Shown: positions 27,285-38,537, numbered from the stretch's first letter. The stretch is DNA of 64,000 nucleotides from an uncultured Marinobacter sp. (GCF_947259545.1 NZ_CAMYMK010000011.1:186001-250000); one strand, 5' to 3'. Translations and numbers: made by a program. Notes: generated by a model not told the origin, from the sequence alone.

Positions 27285-27521
27285 TTAAACCCAGTCAGTA
27301 ACTTGTAGGTACTCCTCGCACCTTTTGACTGAGAGCGGCTTAGCATATAGATAGCCTTGTCCCGCATCACAGCCAAGGATTCGGAGATGGTTTTCTTGCT
27401 CTTTGGTCTCAATTCCCTCGGCCAGTACATCGAGTCCTAGGCTATGTCCCATCTGAATAATCGCTTTGGCAATTGCTCCACTTTCCTGGTCGTTAGGTAA
27501 GCCCCGGGTGAATGACTGGTC
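27285..27521 (-). pseudogene. EAL-domain phosphodiesterase, C-terminal remnant
   Basis: Reading the minus strand from 27521, the frame gives DQSFTRGLPND, then AIAKAIIQMGHSLGL, VLAEGIETKEQ, GCDAGQGYLYAKPLS, and a stop at 27285. This is the final third of a cyclic-di-GMP phosphodiesterase EAL domain. The EAL motif itself and the rest of the domain are missing, and upstream codons are unrelated. It is a dead fragment. Confidence 0.85.
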
Positions 27522-27684
27522 ACTGTGGCCATCACAGCTGGGCTGGGCGATTCTGTATCTCCTGCTCTACAGCAGAGCTTGTGGGAGGGCCAGAATCCCC
27601 CTGCAGCTGGATATGCTCAGTCACGAGGCTCGACACATAGAAATCTCAGAGATGAGAATGAGTTGCATCCCATCTCGCTTACAC

Positions 27685-28845
27685 TTACCCGGAGAGAGCT
27701 TTAGATAGCTTGGCTTGCCGGGTGGGAAGATTGACCGTTTCAGCTGCGATCATCCGGTCTCCGGAAAAGAGCCAGAATTCACAGGCATTGTCACTCTCTG
27801 TGGGACGCCGCTGAATTCGGTCGTATCCAGTGGCGATTCCAATACACTGGACTTTCATGCCGTTGAGATCTGACCAAAAACGAGGAGGAGAGGCAGGCGG
27901 AGACGGTTTACCACAAATATGAGCCGCCGCAATTTGTGCTTGAAGCATGGCATTGTGAATAGTTTCTATTCGGATGGGTGTATTGGTGGAAACGTTGACG
28001 GCTTTAGCGCAATCTCCGATCGCAAATATGTCAGGGTCAGAGCTACGCATGCCGCTGTCTACTATAATACCACCGTCGCAATCCAGGTTTGCGTCTTGCG
28101 CAAGTTCAGCATTGGGGATGGCTCCTATACCGATAACAACGACGTCTGCGGGTTTCGTAGTGCCGTCGGACAAACGGATACCGGAAACTCGGTCTCCCTC
28201 AGTGAGAATCTGGTTGACGCTAGCATTGAAGTAGAACATTACGCCGGCGGAGGCCATGCGGTTTCTGACAAAATTACTTGTTAATGGTGACGCTACTCGA
28301 CACATCGCTCGGCTGTTGGCCTCAAACACAGAGACTTGTTTTCCCTGTAGATTGGCAGCGGAGGCGACTTCAAGCCCGATAACACCCGCGCCGAGAATGG
28401 CCACCTTCTCGCATTCCGGGGCTAACAGGGCATTACGTAATGCGGCGGAGTGGTCAAGATTCCTGAGATAGAAAACATTTTTTGCGCTCTCACCAGGTAA
28501 ATCAATAGGACGTGGCCTCGCTCCTGTTGCCAAAATCAGCGTGTCGTATTTAATTTTCCTGCCGCCTTGAATCACTACTTGCTTTGCCGATCGTTCAAGC
28601 GCTATTACTTTACCGCCTTGTTCAAATTCAACTTTGTTGTCCCGAAAGAAATTAGGAGAACGGATCGGAGTTGGCGAGGGCAACTCATCTGAGGTCAAAT
28701 AGGCTTTGGACAACGGGGGACGCTGGTAAGGCAGCGTGTTTTCCTCGCCCAAAATGGTAATCGTTCCGTCGAATCCATTCTGGCGGAGAGCCTCTGCGGC
28801 GGTCAGGCTGGCTATTCCAGCGCCAATGATAACTATTTTTTGCAT
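27685..28845 (-). CDS. alkT: Rubredoxin reductase AlkT
   Basis: 386 aa. FAD-dependent pyridine-nucleotide oxidoreductase: FAD-binding GAGIASLTAAEAL at the N-terminus, NADH-binding GAGVIGLEVASAA near 150, and the second FAD motif AIGDCA near 275. It passes electrons from NADH to rubredoxin AlkG for AlkB. ATG 28845 has GAGG about ten bases upstream; an in-frame GTG at 28878 overlaps the alkS stop and is less likely. It is second in the alkS-alkT operon, as on the Pseudomonas OCT plasmid. Confidence 0.92.
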   Translation of the reverse strand: MQKIVIIGAGIASLTAAEALRQNGFDGTITILGEENTLPYQRPPLSKAYLTSDELPSPTPIRSPNFFRDNKVEFEQGGKVIALERSAKQVVIQGGRKIKYDTLILATGARPRPIDLPGESAKNVFYLRNLDHSAALRNALLAPECEKVAILGAGVIGLEVASAANLQGKQVSVFEANSRAMCRVASPLTSNFVRNRMASAGVMFYFNASVNQILTEGDRVSGIRLSDGTTKPADVVVIGIGAIPNAELAQDANLDCDGGIIVDSGMRSSDPDIFAIGDCAKAVNVSTNTPIRIETIHNAMLQAQIAAAHICGKPSPPASPPRFWSDLNGMKVQCIGIATGYDRIQRRPTESDNACEFWLFSGDRMIAAETVNLPTRQAKLSKALSG

Positions 28846-28877
28846 ATTCGCTCGATTCCTCTTTTGTTTTTGTAGCA

Positions 28878-31556
28878 CTATAAAAGTCCGCGCAGTCGAG
28901 CTTCAGTGACTGCCTGAACCCGGTTGGTTACTTTAAGTTCGCTGAAAATCTTCTTCATATGCCATTTGACGGTATCCTCCGTCACGAGAAGCCGTTCAGC
29001 GATCTCTCTGTTGGTCATTCCGTTGCTTACGCATTTCAACAGAGAAATCTGCTTTATCGTGATAGTTGAGTGGGCATTGCCGGGCACAGGTGGCACGCTG
29101 GAGTCTTCTATTCTGACATCGGGATCCTTCGTAGCTTTAGCTTCAGAGTCGTCTGGCAGATCGTTAAAAAGATCCTGAGCAAGGGGGCTAAGAGAAAGTA
29201 GCGCTTCTTTGATCCAGAGCCGTGTGAAGTGACAGTTCAAATGTTCCGAAAGTAGGTTTGCATCAAGAATCATGCGCTTCGCCGATTTTGATGAGCCGAG
29301 GGCAAACGCTGCCAGGGCCTGACAATAGTGGGCGGCGATCCTGGTTCTAGCGTCTGAAATTGCGCTGGCGCTTTGTAGTGCTTGTTTGGCATATTTTTCG
29401 GCGACACCAAACTGTTTCCCAAGCCGTAGTCTATACATTGAGGTTACCAGGGCCATACGTGCTTGAATGGCCTGGTTTTGATTTGGCAGGAACGTCAGCT
29501 CACATTCATCGGGGAGTATGGGTGGACCCAATTCCTCGTTGTTCAGGAGAGTAAACTCAGCTAACTGAACTTTAGTCAGGATATTTAGACGAGAGAGCTC
29601 TCGCTCGCAGGAGGCTAAGCGGGATTGTTCCAACAAGGCCATGGCTCTATCTCGGAACCCTTGGTGGTACAGAAAACGGCTGTAGGCCTGTGTACACCCC
29701 CACAGAATATCTGTAACGCCATAGTTCAAAGCGAAATCGAACGAAGCCTGTGCAGATTCCTGGGTAACCAGGTGATGGTTCTGTTCGTGCAGGATTTGTA
29801 ACTCAAGGGTGCCAAACATTTTATTTAAAAAAGTTTTTGGCACCTGAATCTTTTCTGCTGTTTTATTCGCCTGGATCAACACACTCATTGCTCGGGCGAT
29901 GTCACCCTTGAACAGTTCAGCCTGAATTTCTGCAGTTTTAAGCCAGATAAAAGCGTAATGTTGATTGGATGACTGGATGGCCACAGCCGCTCGATGGGAC
30001 AATCGCTCCAACTCTTCAAAATGGCGTCCACTGGAGGCAATGAATGCCTGGCAAGTAAGTGCTGCGCCTTTGCCAACCATGTTACGGTCGCCAAAGGCGT
30101 CTATCCATTTTTGACAGAGAACCTGACTCTCCAGTAATTCATCCTGTGTAGCTTTGCCTATCGCATTAACCAATTCCCGCCATCCTTCCTCATCAAGATT
30201 GCTCGCCCCCCTGGAGCTCGGATGAAGCGAACTAGCCAGTATTTCGTCTGCTTGACGAGCTTGTTGGCTGAAATACAAAATCCACGCGTAACCTATGCTC
30301 AAGGCGGCAATTTTTTTTATCGTGCGAGCCGGTACTTTTCCAAACCAGGTGCGAAGTACTTCGATTTCACCCTGTCTGAGTGCCACGTCCAGGATAATGC
30401 TGTCACTTACGACGCGAGCCCATCGATGGTCACTGGCTTCCAGAGCTGCATTGATTGAATGGAGGTACTCTCCCCTACGCCAATGCCAGAACGCGACCCG
30501 TTTCAGTACATACGAGCGACGTTCTCGTTGGGTGGTGTTAAATAAACTACGCAAATACTCTCGCAGCACAGGGTGCATATCCATACGATCAGCAGAAGTC
30601 CCGGTGGGAGCTAAAAGAGCATAATGTTCGTTAAGAAACGTAATTTCCCGGTCGGCCTCTTCTGTCTTATAGACATAGCCATAGCATTCAGCGCTGATTA
30701 CTTCGAGCATCGCTGCATTGCAAAGAAAGGTCCTCGTACTATTGGGTAACGCAGTTAAGAGGTTGTCCCTGAAATACGAGCGAGTTTCCGGCCAAGTCGC
30801 TGCGGGGAGATTTGGGTTTGGGGTTCGGCACATAAGCCTGACAAGTGCTGGCCATCCACCGGTCGCTTTTATGATGTTGCTGGCTTCGGGGCCACCCATA
30901 CCAGATAATTCACTAACCTCCTCTTCTGTAAATACAAGTTCATCAGCACCATACGTTACAACACCCGCCATCATAGACAAACGTGGCAACGCCCCGACGC
31001 GACTCGGTGCAATGAAAAATTTCACATTGCTCGGTGTTTCACAGATTAAATCCTCAATCAAATCCGCGGTATGTTTAGCCTCGCCAACCCCATCAAGGCA
31101 AATTCTTATCGTCTTTTTTGCATTACACAGTGCGTTTCGAAGAACTTCGATGGTGTCGATGTCACTTTTTATCATGCGCCAGGATTCAACTCCTTCGAGT
31201 TGATATAAAACTAACGCTGCAAACAAACTGCCATTAACGTCACATGAGTCAGGGCACGACCGGGTATTGATATAAACGGCGCTCTCACGTTCCAGTTCGC
31301 GAGTGTTTGCTGCCAAGGCCACTTGTACAGATTTTCCATAGCCTGGCGGGGCCCGATACAGAACTACCTTTGATTCAGGCGTAGCAGAAGGCCTCAGGCA
31401 ATAGCGGTCTAAACACCCTTGAGTAATGAAATACTGACGAGCCCACATCCTTTCAGACATCCTCCGACACCAGTCTTCCAAGCTATGGCGGGTCATGACA
31501 ATCCGATCTCCTGCTTCGTCTCCCCGAAACGCGAGGGCGCTATGGGGTGAAAGCAT
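28878..31556 (-). CDS. alkS: AlkS, LuxR/MalT-type activator of alkane genes
   Basis: 892 aa, the size of Pseudomonas AlkS. Walker A APPGYGKS near residue 75, a long helical-repeat (MalT-like) middle, and a C-terminal LuxR helix-turn-helix (NGMTNREIAERLLVTEDTVK). AlkS proteins bind alkanes and ATP and switch on alkB and their own promoter. It is transcribed divergently from alkB across 162 bp, whereas on the OCT plasmid alkST lies about 10 kb away from alkB. Low G+C matches the rest of the alk block. Confidence 0.92.
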   Translation of the reverse strand: MLSPHSALAFRGDEAGDRIVMTRHSLEDWCRRMSERMWARQYFITQGCLDRYCLRPSATPESKVVLYRAPPGYGKSVQVALAANTRELERESAVYINTRSCPDSCDVNGSLFAALVLYQLEGVESWRMIKSDIDTIEVLRNALCNAKKTIRICLDGVGEAKHTADLIEDLICETPSNVKFFIAPSRVGALPRLSMMAGVVTYGADELVFTEEEVSELSGMGGPEASNIIKATGGWPALVRLMCRTPNPNLPAATWPETRSYFRDNLLTALPNSTRTFLCNAAMLEVISAECYGYVYKTEEADREITFLNEHYALLAPTGTSADRMDMHPVLREYLRSLFNTTQRERRSYVLKRVAFWHWRRGEYLHSINAALEASDHRWARVVSDSIILDVALRQGEIEVLRTWFGKVPARTIKKIAALSIGYAWILYFSQQARQADEILASSLHPSSRGASNLDEEGWRELVNAIGKATQDELLESQVLCQKWIDAFGDRNMVGKGAALTCQAFIASSGRHFEELERLSHRAAVAIQSSNQHYAFIWLKTAEIQAELFKGDIARAMSVLIQANKTAEKIQVPKTFLNKMFGTLELQILHEQNHHLVTQESAQASFDFALNYGVTDILWGCTQAYSRFLYHQGFRDRAMALLEQSRLASCERELSRLNILTKVQLAEFTLLNNEELGPPILPDECELTFLPNQNQAIQARMALVTSMYRLRLGKQFGVAEKYAKQALQSASAISDARTRIAAHYCQALAAFALGSSKSAKRMILDANLLSEHLNCHFTRLWIKEALLSLSPLAQDLFNDLPDDSEAKATKDPDVRIEDSSVPPVPGNAHSTITIKQISLLKCVSNGMTNREIAERLLVTEDTVKWHMKKIFSELKVTNRVQAVTEARLRGLL

Positions 31557-31578
31557 ATTGATAGATGTCTAGTGCGAA

Positions 31579-31598
31579 AACTACCCCTTAGAGTAGTT
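31579..31598. promoter_or_regulatory. Imperfect inverted repeat in alkS-alkB divergent promoter
   Basis: AACTAC at 31579-31584 faces GTAGTT at 31593-31598. It lies 23 bp upstream of the alkS start and about 120 bp from the alkB start, in the only region where promoters for both can be. A candidate AlkS or other operator site; not matched to a verified AlkS box. Confidence 0.4.
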
Positions 31599-31718
31599 GT
31601 TTGATCTCCGGTTCTGGCCAAACCTGTTCATGCCTACAACTTGTCCGTTCACCTGAGGGACTCGGTGTTCGCACAATGTAGAAAAATGATCAAGCTGAAA
31701 AACAATAAGGTGATCCTA

Positions 31719-32942
31719 ATGTCAATGTCAGAAAATGTCTTAACAACAGAGTCTCTTCAGAGAGACCCTGATGCCGAAGGTTATGTGGACAGAAAACGCC
31801 ACCTGTGGGTCCTTTCTGTGCTGTGGCCAGCGACGCCTCTTATTGGCCTTTATTTGGTATCCCAGACTGGATGGAGCATTTGGTACGGATTGGTGTTGAT
31901 CCTTTGGTATGGCGCAGTTCCCTTGATTGATGCCATGTTTGGAGAGGATTTTTCAAACCCCCCTGAGTCGGCTGTGCCTCGGCTTGAACAGGATCGTTAC
32001 TATCGGGTACTGACCTACTTGACGGTTCCTATTCACTATGCCGCCTTGATTGTCAGTGCCTGGTGGGTATCCACGCAACCAATGAGTGTTTTCGAGTTTC
32101 TGGCATTGGCCCTTTCCCTGGGAATCGTGAATGGCCTGGCTCTGAACACAGGCCACGAACTTGGCCATAAAAAAGAAACGTTTGACCGTTGGATGGCGAA
32201 GCTTGTCCTCGCCGTGGTCGGATATGGTCATTTCTTCATTGAGCACAATAAGGGGCATCACCGTGATGTGGCTACGCCGATGGACCCGGCGACATCCCGC
32301 ATGGGTGAGTCCATTTACTCATTCTCACTGCGTGAAATTCCCGGTGCTTTCAAGCGGGCATGGGATTTAGAGGAACAGCGCCTCAGTCGTTGTGGAAAAA
32401 GTGTCTGGAGCCTGGAGAACGAAGTTCTTCAGCCTATGATTTTGACCGCTGTGCTTTATGCGGGATTGCTGGCGTTTTTTGGCCCGTTAATGCTGATCTT
32501 TTTGCCCATTCAAATGGCCTTTGGCTGGTGGCAGCTGACCAGCGCCAACTACATTGAGCATTACGGATTGCTGCGCGAGAAGATGTCGGATGGACGTTAT
32601 GAGCGTCAACAACCGCACCACTCATGGAACTCAAACCATATTATGTCGAACCTGATTCTGTTTCATTTGCAACGACATTCCGACCATCACGCCCATCCTA
32701 CAAGGTCCTATCAATCGCTTCGCGACTTCAAAGACCTGCCTTCCTTACCATCGGGATATCCCGGGATGTTCCTGGCCGCAATGTTTCCCTCATGGTTTCG
32801 TTCGATAATGGACCACCGGGTGCTGGATTGGGCTAAAGGAGATCTCGATAAGATTCAGATTCAACCCGGCAAGCGTGAATTCTATGAGCGTAAATTTGGT
32901 GGGACTGATTCTGAATCAGTCGATACCGCCGCGGCTAAATGA
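31719..32942 (+). CDS. alkB: Alkane 1-monooxygenase AlkB
   Basis: 407 aa integral membrane diiron hydroxylase, closely similar in sequence to Pseudomonas putida GPo1 AlkB. The His clusters are complete: HELGHKKE near 145, EHNKGHHRDVATP near 175, NYIEHYGL, and LQRHSDHHAHP near 320. It inserts oxygen at the terminal carbon of medium-chain alkanes, using electrons from AlkT through AlkG. ATG 31719 has AAGGTG six bases upstream, and the product then aligns with AlkB starts; earlier ATGs have no site. First gene of the alkBGHJKL operon. Confidence 0.97.
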   Translation: MSMSENVLTTESLQRDPDAEGYVDRKRHLWVLSVLWPATPLIGLYLVSQTGWSIWYGLVLILWYGAVPLIDAMFGEDFSNPPESAVPRLEQDRYYRVLTYLTVPIHYAALIVSAWWVSTQPMSVFEFLALALSLGIVNGLALNTGHELGHKKETFDRWMAKLVLAVVGYGHFFIEHNKGHHRDVATPMDPATSRMGESIYSFSLREIPGAFKRAWDLEEQRLSRCGKSVWSLENEVLQPMILTAVLYAGLLAFFGPLMLIFLPIQMAFGWWQLTSANYIEHYGLLREKMSDGRYERQQPHHSWNSNHIMSNLILFHLQRHSDHHAHPTRSYQSLRDFKDLPSLPSGYPGMFLAAMFPSWFRSIMDHRVLDWAKGDLDKIQIQPGKREFYERKFGGTDSESVDTAAAK

Positions 32943-33079
32943 TCGGCTAATCGGAACTTATATACCTCGTTTACTTTATTTACGTTGCAGAAAAAGAGCC
33001 TCTGACGTGCACCTGAAAGAGGGTGCGCGTCGGGCGCTACCAAAACAAAGACAATAATATCGTTTGAAAGGTGCTCTAG

Positions 33080-33598
33080 ATGGCTAAATATCAATGCCCT
33101 GATTGTGGTTATGTATACGACGAAGTGGTTGGTGATCCGCACGAAGGCTTTCCTGCAGGAACGACATGGGAAAAAATTCCTGAAGACTGGTCCTGTCCAG
33201 ACTGTGCCGTCAGGGATAAGGTTGACTTCGTTGCGCTTCAAGAAGCGAACCCGGAACTTTCGGTGTCCGCAACCAATACAGCGGTCCGCCCTGCCAGCCA
33301 AGCTAAGACCGAGGGAGCATCGCAGAAAGCAACGGGCGCATCTACTCCTTCAGCTAAAAATAAAACAAAGCCCAAAGCGAAACCCAAGCCTAACTCTTCA
33401 AAATCGCCGAAAGACTCGACTCAAAAAGATACCTATCGGAAGTGGGTCTGCATCACTTGCGGCCATATCTACGATGAAGCTCTCGGAGATGAAGCCGAAG
33501 GCTTCCCTGCCGGCACTCGTTTTGAAGATATTCCAGACGATTGGTGCTGTCCGGACTGTGGTGCCACAAAAGAGGACTATGTCCTCTATGAAGACTAG
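33080..33598 (+). CDS. alkG: Two-domain rubredoxin AlkG
   Basis: 172 aa. Two rubredoxin domains: CPDCGYVYDE with CPDCAVRDK in the first (1-50), and CITCGHIYDE with CPDCGATKE in the second (120-172), each with a four-Cys iron site. A Lys/Pro/Ser/Thr-rich linker of about 65 residues joins them, as in GPo1 AlkG. The 137 bp gap from alkB holds a GCACC/GGTGC hairpin (33009-33026). In GPo1 this place holds alkF, which is absent here. It ferries electrons from AlkT to AlkB. Confidence 0.95.
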   Translation: MAKYQCPDCGYVYDEVVGDPHEGFPAGTTWEKIPEDWSCPDCAVRDKVDFVALQEANPELSVSATNTAVRPASQAKTEGASQKATGASTPSAKNKTKPKAKPKPNSSKSPKDSTQKDTYRKWVCITCGHIYDEALGDEAEGFPAGTRFEDIPDDWCCPDCGATKEDYVLYED

Positions 33599-33649
33599 TA
33601 ATCCGATTGAAAATAACAACAGTCTCGTTCGGCAAGAGGTGATTTTATA

Positions 33650-35104
33650 ATGCAGATTGCTAGTCTGGCGGAGGTTGGGGTGACCAATGTGTCAACCAGC
33701 GATACGATTGATTCAACGTTCGCGGCCCTACAGCGGGCACAACTTGCGCGTCGCGGAAGCTTTACCTTGGAGGCTCGAATAGCGCAGCTCGACCAGCTGC
33801 GGGATTCAATTAAACGCCACGAATCAAACATCATTGCGGCTTGCGCGGCGGACTTTCGAAAACCCGCTCCAGAAGTCAAATTAACTGAACTCCTGCCGGT
33901 GCTTCAGGAAATTCGACACACTAAAAAACACTTGCGTAAATGGATGCGTCCGAAGCGAGTGGCTGCATCCGTTGGTGTTCTGGGCACGAAATCTTATGTT
34001 CGGCCAGAACCAAAGGGAGTGTGCCTGATTATTGCACCGTGGAATTATCCGCTCAATCTTGCGCTCGGGCCTCTCGTCTCAGCGTTGGCTGCAGGGAACG
34101 GAGCCATCATTAAACCCTCGGAAATGACACCACATACCTCAAAGGTGATTGCCAACATTGTCGCCGAAACCTTCCCTCCCGATCTGGTTTCCGTGATTGA
34201 GGGTGATGCCGCGGTAGCGCAGAAACTGTTGGCCTTACCCTTCGACCACATATTCTTCACGGGCAGTCCTGCGGTAGGCAAGGTGGTCATGGAGGCTGCC
34301 GCCACGAACCTTTCCTCAGTGACGCTGGAATTGGGGGGTAAGTCCCCGACCATTGTTGGCCCAGATGCCAACATAAAGAGGGCTGCAAGAAACATTGTCT
34401 GGGGTAAGTTTGCCAATAATGGACAGACCTGTATCGCCCCAGATCATGTTTTTGTGCACGTTAATATCGCAGATCAATTCAATGAAGCACTTAAAACGGA
34501 AATTGGGCGAGTCTATGGAAAAACACCAGAAGCCCAGAAATCGACCGCCGACTATTGCCGGATTGTAAATCGACGTCATTTCCAGCGAGTTTCAAACCTG
34601 ATAGATGATGCCAAAAACAAAGGTGCAAGAGTCTTTGAGGGCGGTGTTACAGATGCTGAAGAGAATTTTATTGCTCCGACGTTGATTTCAAATGTATCCA
34701 GCGACATGGATATTTCACGTGAGGAGTTATTCGGCCCGATCTTACCCGTTATTGAATTCGACGATATTGATCTGGTTATCAAGAAAATCAACGATAACCC
34801 TAAACCGCTTGCGCTTTACATATTCGACAAAAACGAGTCTTTTGCCACGGATATTATCGAGCGAACGAGCTCCGGCGCTGTAGGAGTCAACCTTACAGTT
34901 GTGCATTTTCTACATCCGGGTCTGCCGTTTGGTGGAGTTAATAATTCCGGGATAGGGGCGGCACACGGTGAATACGGTTTCCGCGCTTTTTCGCATGAAA
35001 AGGCGTTGATGGAGGATAAACATTCTCTTATGCATCTTCTTTTTCCACCCTATACAGCCTGGGTCCGGCGTCTTATAGAGGCTGCTGTTCGTATTCTGGG
35101 CTGA
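33650..35104 (+). CDS. alkH: Aldehyde dehydrogenase AlkH
   Basis: 484 aa. Class-3-type NAD(P) aldehyde dehydrogenase: general base Glu 227 in LELGGKSP, catalytic Cys 261 in NGQTCIAPD, and the membrane-leaning C-terminus typical of fatty aldehyde enzymes. It oxidises the alkanal made by AlkJ to a fatty acid. The ATG follows AAGAGGTG at a good distance; 51 bp separate it from alkG. Position and order match the OCT plasmid alk operon. Confidence 0.94.
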   Translation: MQIASLAEVGVTNVSTSDTIDSTFAALQRAQLARRGSFTLEARIAQLDQLRDSIKRHESNIIAACAADFRKPAPEVKLTELLPVLQEIRHTKKHLRKWMRPKRVAASVGVLGTKSYVRPEPKGVCLIIAPWNYPLNLALGPLVSALAAGNGAIIKPSEMTPHTSKVIANIVAETFPPDLVSVIEGDAAVAQKLLALPFDHIFFTGSPAVGKVVMEAAATNLSSVTLELGGKSPTIVGPDANIKRAARNIVWGKFANNGQTCIAPDHVFVHVNIADQFNEALKTEIGRVYGKTPEAQKSTADYCRIVNRRHFQRVSNLIDDAKNKGARVFEGGVTDAEENFIAPTLISNVSSDMDISREELFGPILPVIEFDDIDLVIKKINDNPKPLALYIFDKNESFATDIIERTSSGAVGVNLTVVHFLHPGLPFGGVNNSGIGAAHGEYGFRAFSHEKALMEDKHSLMHLLFPPYTAWVRRLIEAAVRILG

Positions 35105-35131
35105 GCATAATCAAATAATAAGAGAGTTATT

Positions 35132-36730
35132 ATGTACGATTACATTATTGTCGGTGCGGGATCGGCGGGCTGTGTATTGGCCAATCGGCTTACGGCGGAC
35201 TCTTCAAAGCGAGTAGCGTTGCTAGAAGCGGGCCCAAAGGATAAAAATCCACTCATACATATGCCTATAGGTATAGCACTCCTTTCCAATAGTAAAAAGC
35301 TGAATTGGGCTCTTGAAACCGAACCTCAAGAACATCTAAAGGAGCGCCGCCTGTTTTGGCCTCGTGGGAAAACACTTGGCGGGTCCTCTTCTATCAACGC
35401 CATGGTCTATATCAGAGGTCACAAAGCCGATTATGACCACTGGGGTCAAGTTGCCGGGACAGACCTCTGGGGATGGGATCGCGCTTTAAAATTGTTTCGT
35501 CGACTGGAAGATAATAAACGTTTTGGCGCAGATTCTTACCATGGGGAGGGCGGTGAGCTCACCGTAAGTGAACTCAAATCAGTCAATCCGTTGAGTCGAG
35601 ATTTTGTTCGAGCGGCACCTCATGTAGAGCTCCCGATAAACACGGACTTTAATGGAGAGACGCAAGAGGGATTGGGACTCTACCAGGTGACACAAAAAAA
35701 TGGTCGCCGTTGGAGTTCAGCGCAGGCATTTCTGCGTGTCGCGGAGAACCGGCCTAATCTTGATGTGCTAACGGACGCGCGGGTAACCCGGGTGGTAATG
35801 GACGGTAAGCGGGCAGTCGGCGTGACACTGAACCAGGGGGGCGAATATCGCCAGCTTAGACTCAATAACGGCGGTGAAGTCATATTGTCTGGTGGTGCGG
35901 TTAATTCACCACAACTACTTATGCTTTCGGGAATCGGTGATAGCGAAGAGCTTGGAAAACACGGGATCCCCCTTGTGCATCATCTCCCTGAGGTCGGCCA
36001 GAATCTGGTTGATCATTTGGATATTACGATCATGCACGCGGCGAACTCACGTTTGCCCATTGGCGTTGCTCCCAGTTTCCTGTTTCGGGGCGTGAGCGCA
36101 TTATTCTCATATATCTTTGCGCGACGTGGATTTCTTACCAGTAATGTTGCCGAGTCCGGAGGCTTTGTTAAATCCGAGCGCTCGTGCGAACGGCCAAATG
36201 TGCAATTCCACTTTTTGCCAACTTACCTGAAGGATCATGGACGAAAAGTGATGGCCGGGTATGGGTACACCTTGCATATTTGCGATCTAATGCCCAGAAG
36301 CCGCGGTTTTATAGGTCTCAAAAGCCCTGACCCATTGGCCGACCCGTTGATTCAACCCAATTATCTCAGTAACCCCGAAGACATCAAAACAATGATCTCG
36401 GCCGTTAAATTTGGACGACGGATACTCGGGGCACCAACAATGGCTTTACATAGTAAACGAGAAATTAAGCCCGGAAACTCGGTGTCTTCGGACGGTCAGA
36501 TTGCGGACTTTATCCGGGAAAATGCAGAGACTATTTACCACCCCGTTGGCACTTGTCGTATGGGCGCGGATCCGGATTCAGTCGTTGATCCGGAATTAAA
36601 AGTCAGAGGGATTGAAGGGCTAAGAGTTGTCGATGCCTCGATAATGCCCAGTTTGGTTGCCGGTAACACCAACGCACCCACCATGATGATTGCCGAAAAT
36701 GCAGCCGACATCCTCTTGGGAAATGTTTAG
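35132..36730 (+). CDS. alkJ: GMC alcohol dehydrogenase AlkJ
   Basis: 532 aa. FAD-binding [13 protein letters not shown] at the N-terminus, the two GMC signatures [16 protein letters not shown] and [16 protein letters not shown], and the active-site His in [10 protein letters not shown] near 470. Membrane-associated quinone-linked oxidation of 1-alkanols to aldehydes. It is visibly lower in G+C than its functional twin at 41.4-43.0 kb, so the two came from different sources. Confidence 0.94.
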   Translation: MYDYIIVGAGSAGCVLANRLTADSSKRVALLEAGPKDKNPLIHMPIGIALLSNSKKLNWALETEPQEHLKERRLFWPRGKTLGGSSSINAMVYIRGHKADYDHWGQVAGTDLWGWDRALKLFRRLEDNKRFGADSYHGEGGELTVSELKSVNPLSRDFVRAAPHVELPINTDFNGETQEGLGLYQVTQKNGRRWSSAQAFLRVAENRPNLDVLTDARVTRVVMDGKRAVGVTLNQGGEYRQLRLNNGGEVILSGGAVNSPQLLMLSGIGDSEELGKHGIPLVHHLPEVGQNLVDHLDITIMHAANSRLPIGVAPSFLFRGVSALFSYIFARRGFLTSNVAESGGFVKSERSCERPNVQFHFLPTYLKDHGRKVMAGYGYTLHICDLMPRSRGFIGLKSPDPLADPLIQPNYLSNPEDIKTMISAVKFGRRILGAPTMALHSKREIKPGNSVSSDGQIADFIRENAETIYHPVGTCRMGADPDSVVDPELKVRGIEGLRVVDASIMPSLVAGNTNAPTMMIAENAADILLGNV

Positions 36731-36818
36731 GTTCAAACCCGGATTATGCCTTCTACATTGGACCTTAATGACGCCAGATACTCGCGTCAACCAACTACAA
36801 AAACGACAGGAGATAAAC

Positions 36819-38453
36819 GTGCTTGGCCAAATGATGAACATGGAGCTCACCGTGAATTCCTTGATCGACCATGCTGCTCGCTACCATGGAGACGCTGAGA
36901 TTGTGTCGATAGGAACGGATGGAAATCCCAGTCGATCTGACTGGGCAACTGTTTCGGAGCGGTCGCGACAACTTGCGTCAGCGCTTCGAACGGCAGGCTA
37001 TGTCCAGGGGGATCGGTGCGCGACCATTTGTTGGAATAACGTGGGGCACCTGGAATGTTACCTTGGCATCTCTGGTGGCGGGATGGTGTGTCACACCATT
37101 AACCCGCGACTGTTTCCAGAACAACTCGTTTACGTTATCAACAATGCTCAAGACAAAGTCATATTCTTTGACAAAACGTTCCTTCCCATTGTTTCAAATA
37201 TCCGAGACCGACTGGAGACGGTTGAGAAATTTGTATTGATGTCCGAACCGGACGAAGAAATTGCAGCGCAATTTCCAGGATTGTTGTTTTATGAAGAGTT
37301 TCTCCAGCGAGGAACGCCTAACGCGAATTGGCCTGAAATCGCCGAAAACCAGGCTTCAAGCCTCTGCTATACATCGGGCACCACTGGAAATCCCAAAGGG
37401 GTGCTCTATTCACACCGCTCCACCGTTCTGCACGCGCTGGTAGCTGCTCAACCCGACGCACTGAATTTATCGGCACGGGACGTGGTGATGCCGGTTGTTC
37501 CTATGTTTCACGTAAATGCGTGGGGGGTACCCTACATTACGGCGATGGTTGGAGCCAAACTGGTGTTGCCTGGTCCTGGCCTGGATGGACAAAGTTTGGT
37601 CAAGCTGATCGATTCAGAAAGCGTAACGATTGCGCTGGGTGTGCCTACAATTTGGCAGGGACTTCTCTCGGCTTTGGACGAGCTTGGCTCCTCGGCACAG
37701 TCGCTTAAACGGACGGTGATAGGGGGTAGCGCTTGTCCGCCCTCAATGATGTCGGAGTTTCGTGGTAAGTATGGCGTAGAAGTTGTCCATGCATGGGGAA
37801 TGACAGAAACATCACCGATCGGAACCGTCAATGCACTGCTGTCGAAACACAATACTCTTTCGGAGGAAGGAAGAAACAAAATCCGTGAAAGCCAGGGACG
37901 GCCTCCCTACGGGGTGCAGCTCAAAATTGTGGGTGAAGACGGCCATCAACTGCCCGAAGATGGCATTGCTCAGGGAAATCTCCGCATCCGTGGTCATTGG
38001 GTGGTAGCCGATTACTTCGGTGTTGAACCAAATCAGACTCTTGAGGAAGACGGTTGGTTCGAGACAGGTGATGTTGCTTCGATCAATGATGATGGATTTA
38101 TGACAATACGTGACCGCTCAAAAGATATTATTAAATCTGGTGGTGAATGGATATCTACAGTCGAATTGGAGGGAATCGCAATGGGCCATTCTGCCATCAA
38201 TGAAGCTGCCGTAGTGGCGGCCTCCCATGATAAATGGGACGAACGACCGATCCTGTTGGCAGTAAAAATACCCGACGCAAATATTACTGAGGAGGAACTT
38301 CTTGCTCATTATCAAGGGAAAGTCGCCAAGTGGCAGATCCCGGATCGCGCGATCTTTGTGGAAGGATTGCCACGCAATGCCACTGGGAAAGTATTAAAAA
38401 ACAAGCTGCGTTCTGAGTATGGGGAAGTATTAGTCAATAAACCGGCAAGCTAG
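36819..38453 (+). CDS. alkK: Medium-chain acyl-CoA synthetase AlkK
   Basis: 544 aa from GTG 36819, which has CAGGAG seven bases upstream and gives LGQMM at the N-terminus like GPo1 AlkK; longer in-frame starts overlap alkJ. The AMP-binding motif YTSGTTGNPKGVLYSHRS and the downstream GDVASINDDGFM and DIIKSGGEWIS motifs are complete, as is the C-terminal Lys motif NATGKVLKNKL. It activates the fatty acid for beta-oxidation. Confidence 0.94.
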   Translation: MLGQMMNMELTVNSLIDHAARYHGDAEIVSIGTDGNPSRSDWATVSERSRQLASALRTAGYVQGDRCATICWNNVGHLECYLGISGGGMVCHTINPRLFPEQLVYVINNAQDKVIFFDKTFLPIVSNIRDRLETVEKFVLMSEPDEEIAAQFPGLLFYEEFLQRGTPNANWPEIAENQASSLCYTSGTTGNPKGVLYSHRSTVLHALVAAQPDALNLSARDVVMPVVPMFHVNAWGVPYITAMVGAKLVLPGPGLDGQSLVKLIDSESVTIALGVPTIWQGLLSALDELGSSAQSLKRTVIGGSACPPSMMSEFRGKYGVEVVHAWGMTETSPIGTVNALLSKHNTLSEEGRNKIRESQGRPPYGVQLKIVGEDGHQLPEDGIAQGNLRIRGHWVVADYFGVEPNQTLEEDGWFETGDVASINDDGFMTIRDRSKDIIKSGGEWISTVELEGIAMGHSAINEAAVVAASHDKWDERPILLAVKIPDANITEEELLAHYQGKVAKWQIPDRAIFVEGLPRNATGKVLKNKLRSEYGEVLVNKPAS

Positions 38454-38537
38454 CTTCAATGAGTGGCATTTGTGTTACGAAAAATTGCAGTTTTACCTAA
38501 AGCCAATTTGTTTTAATACCAAAAAGGATAATAAAAA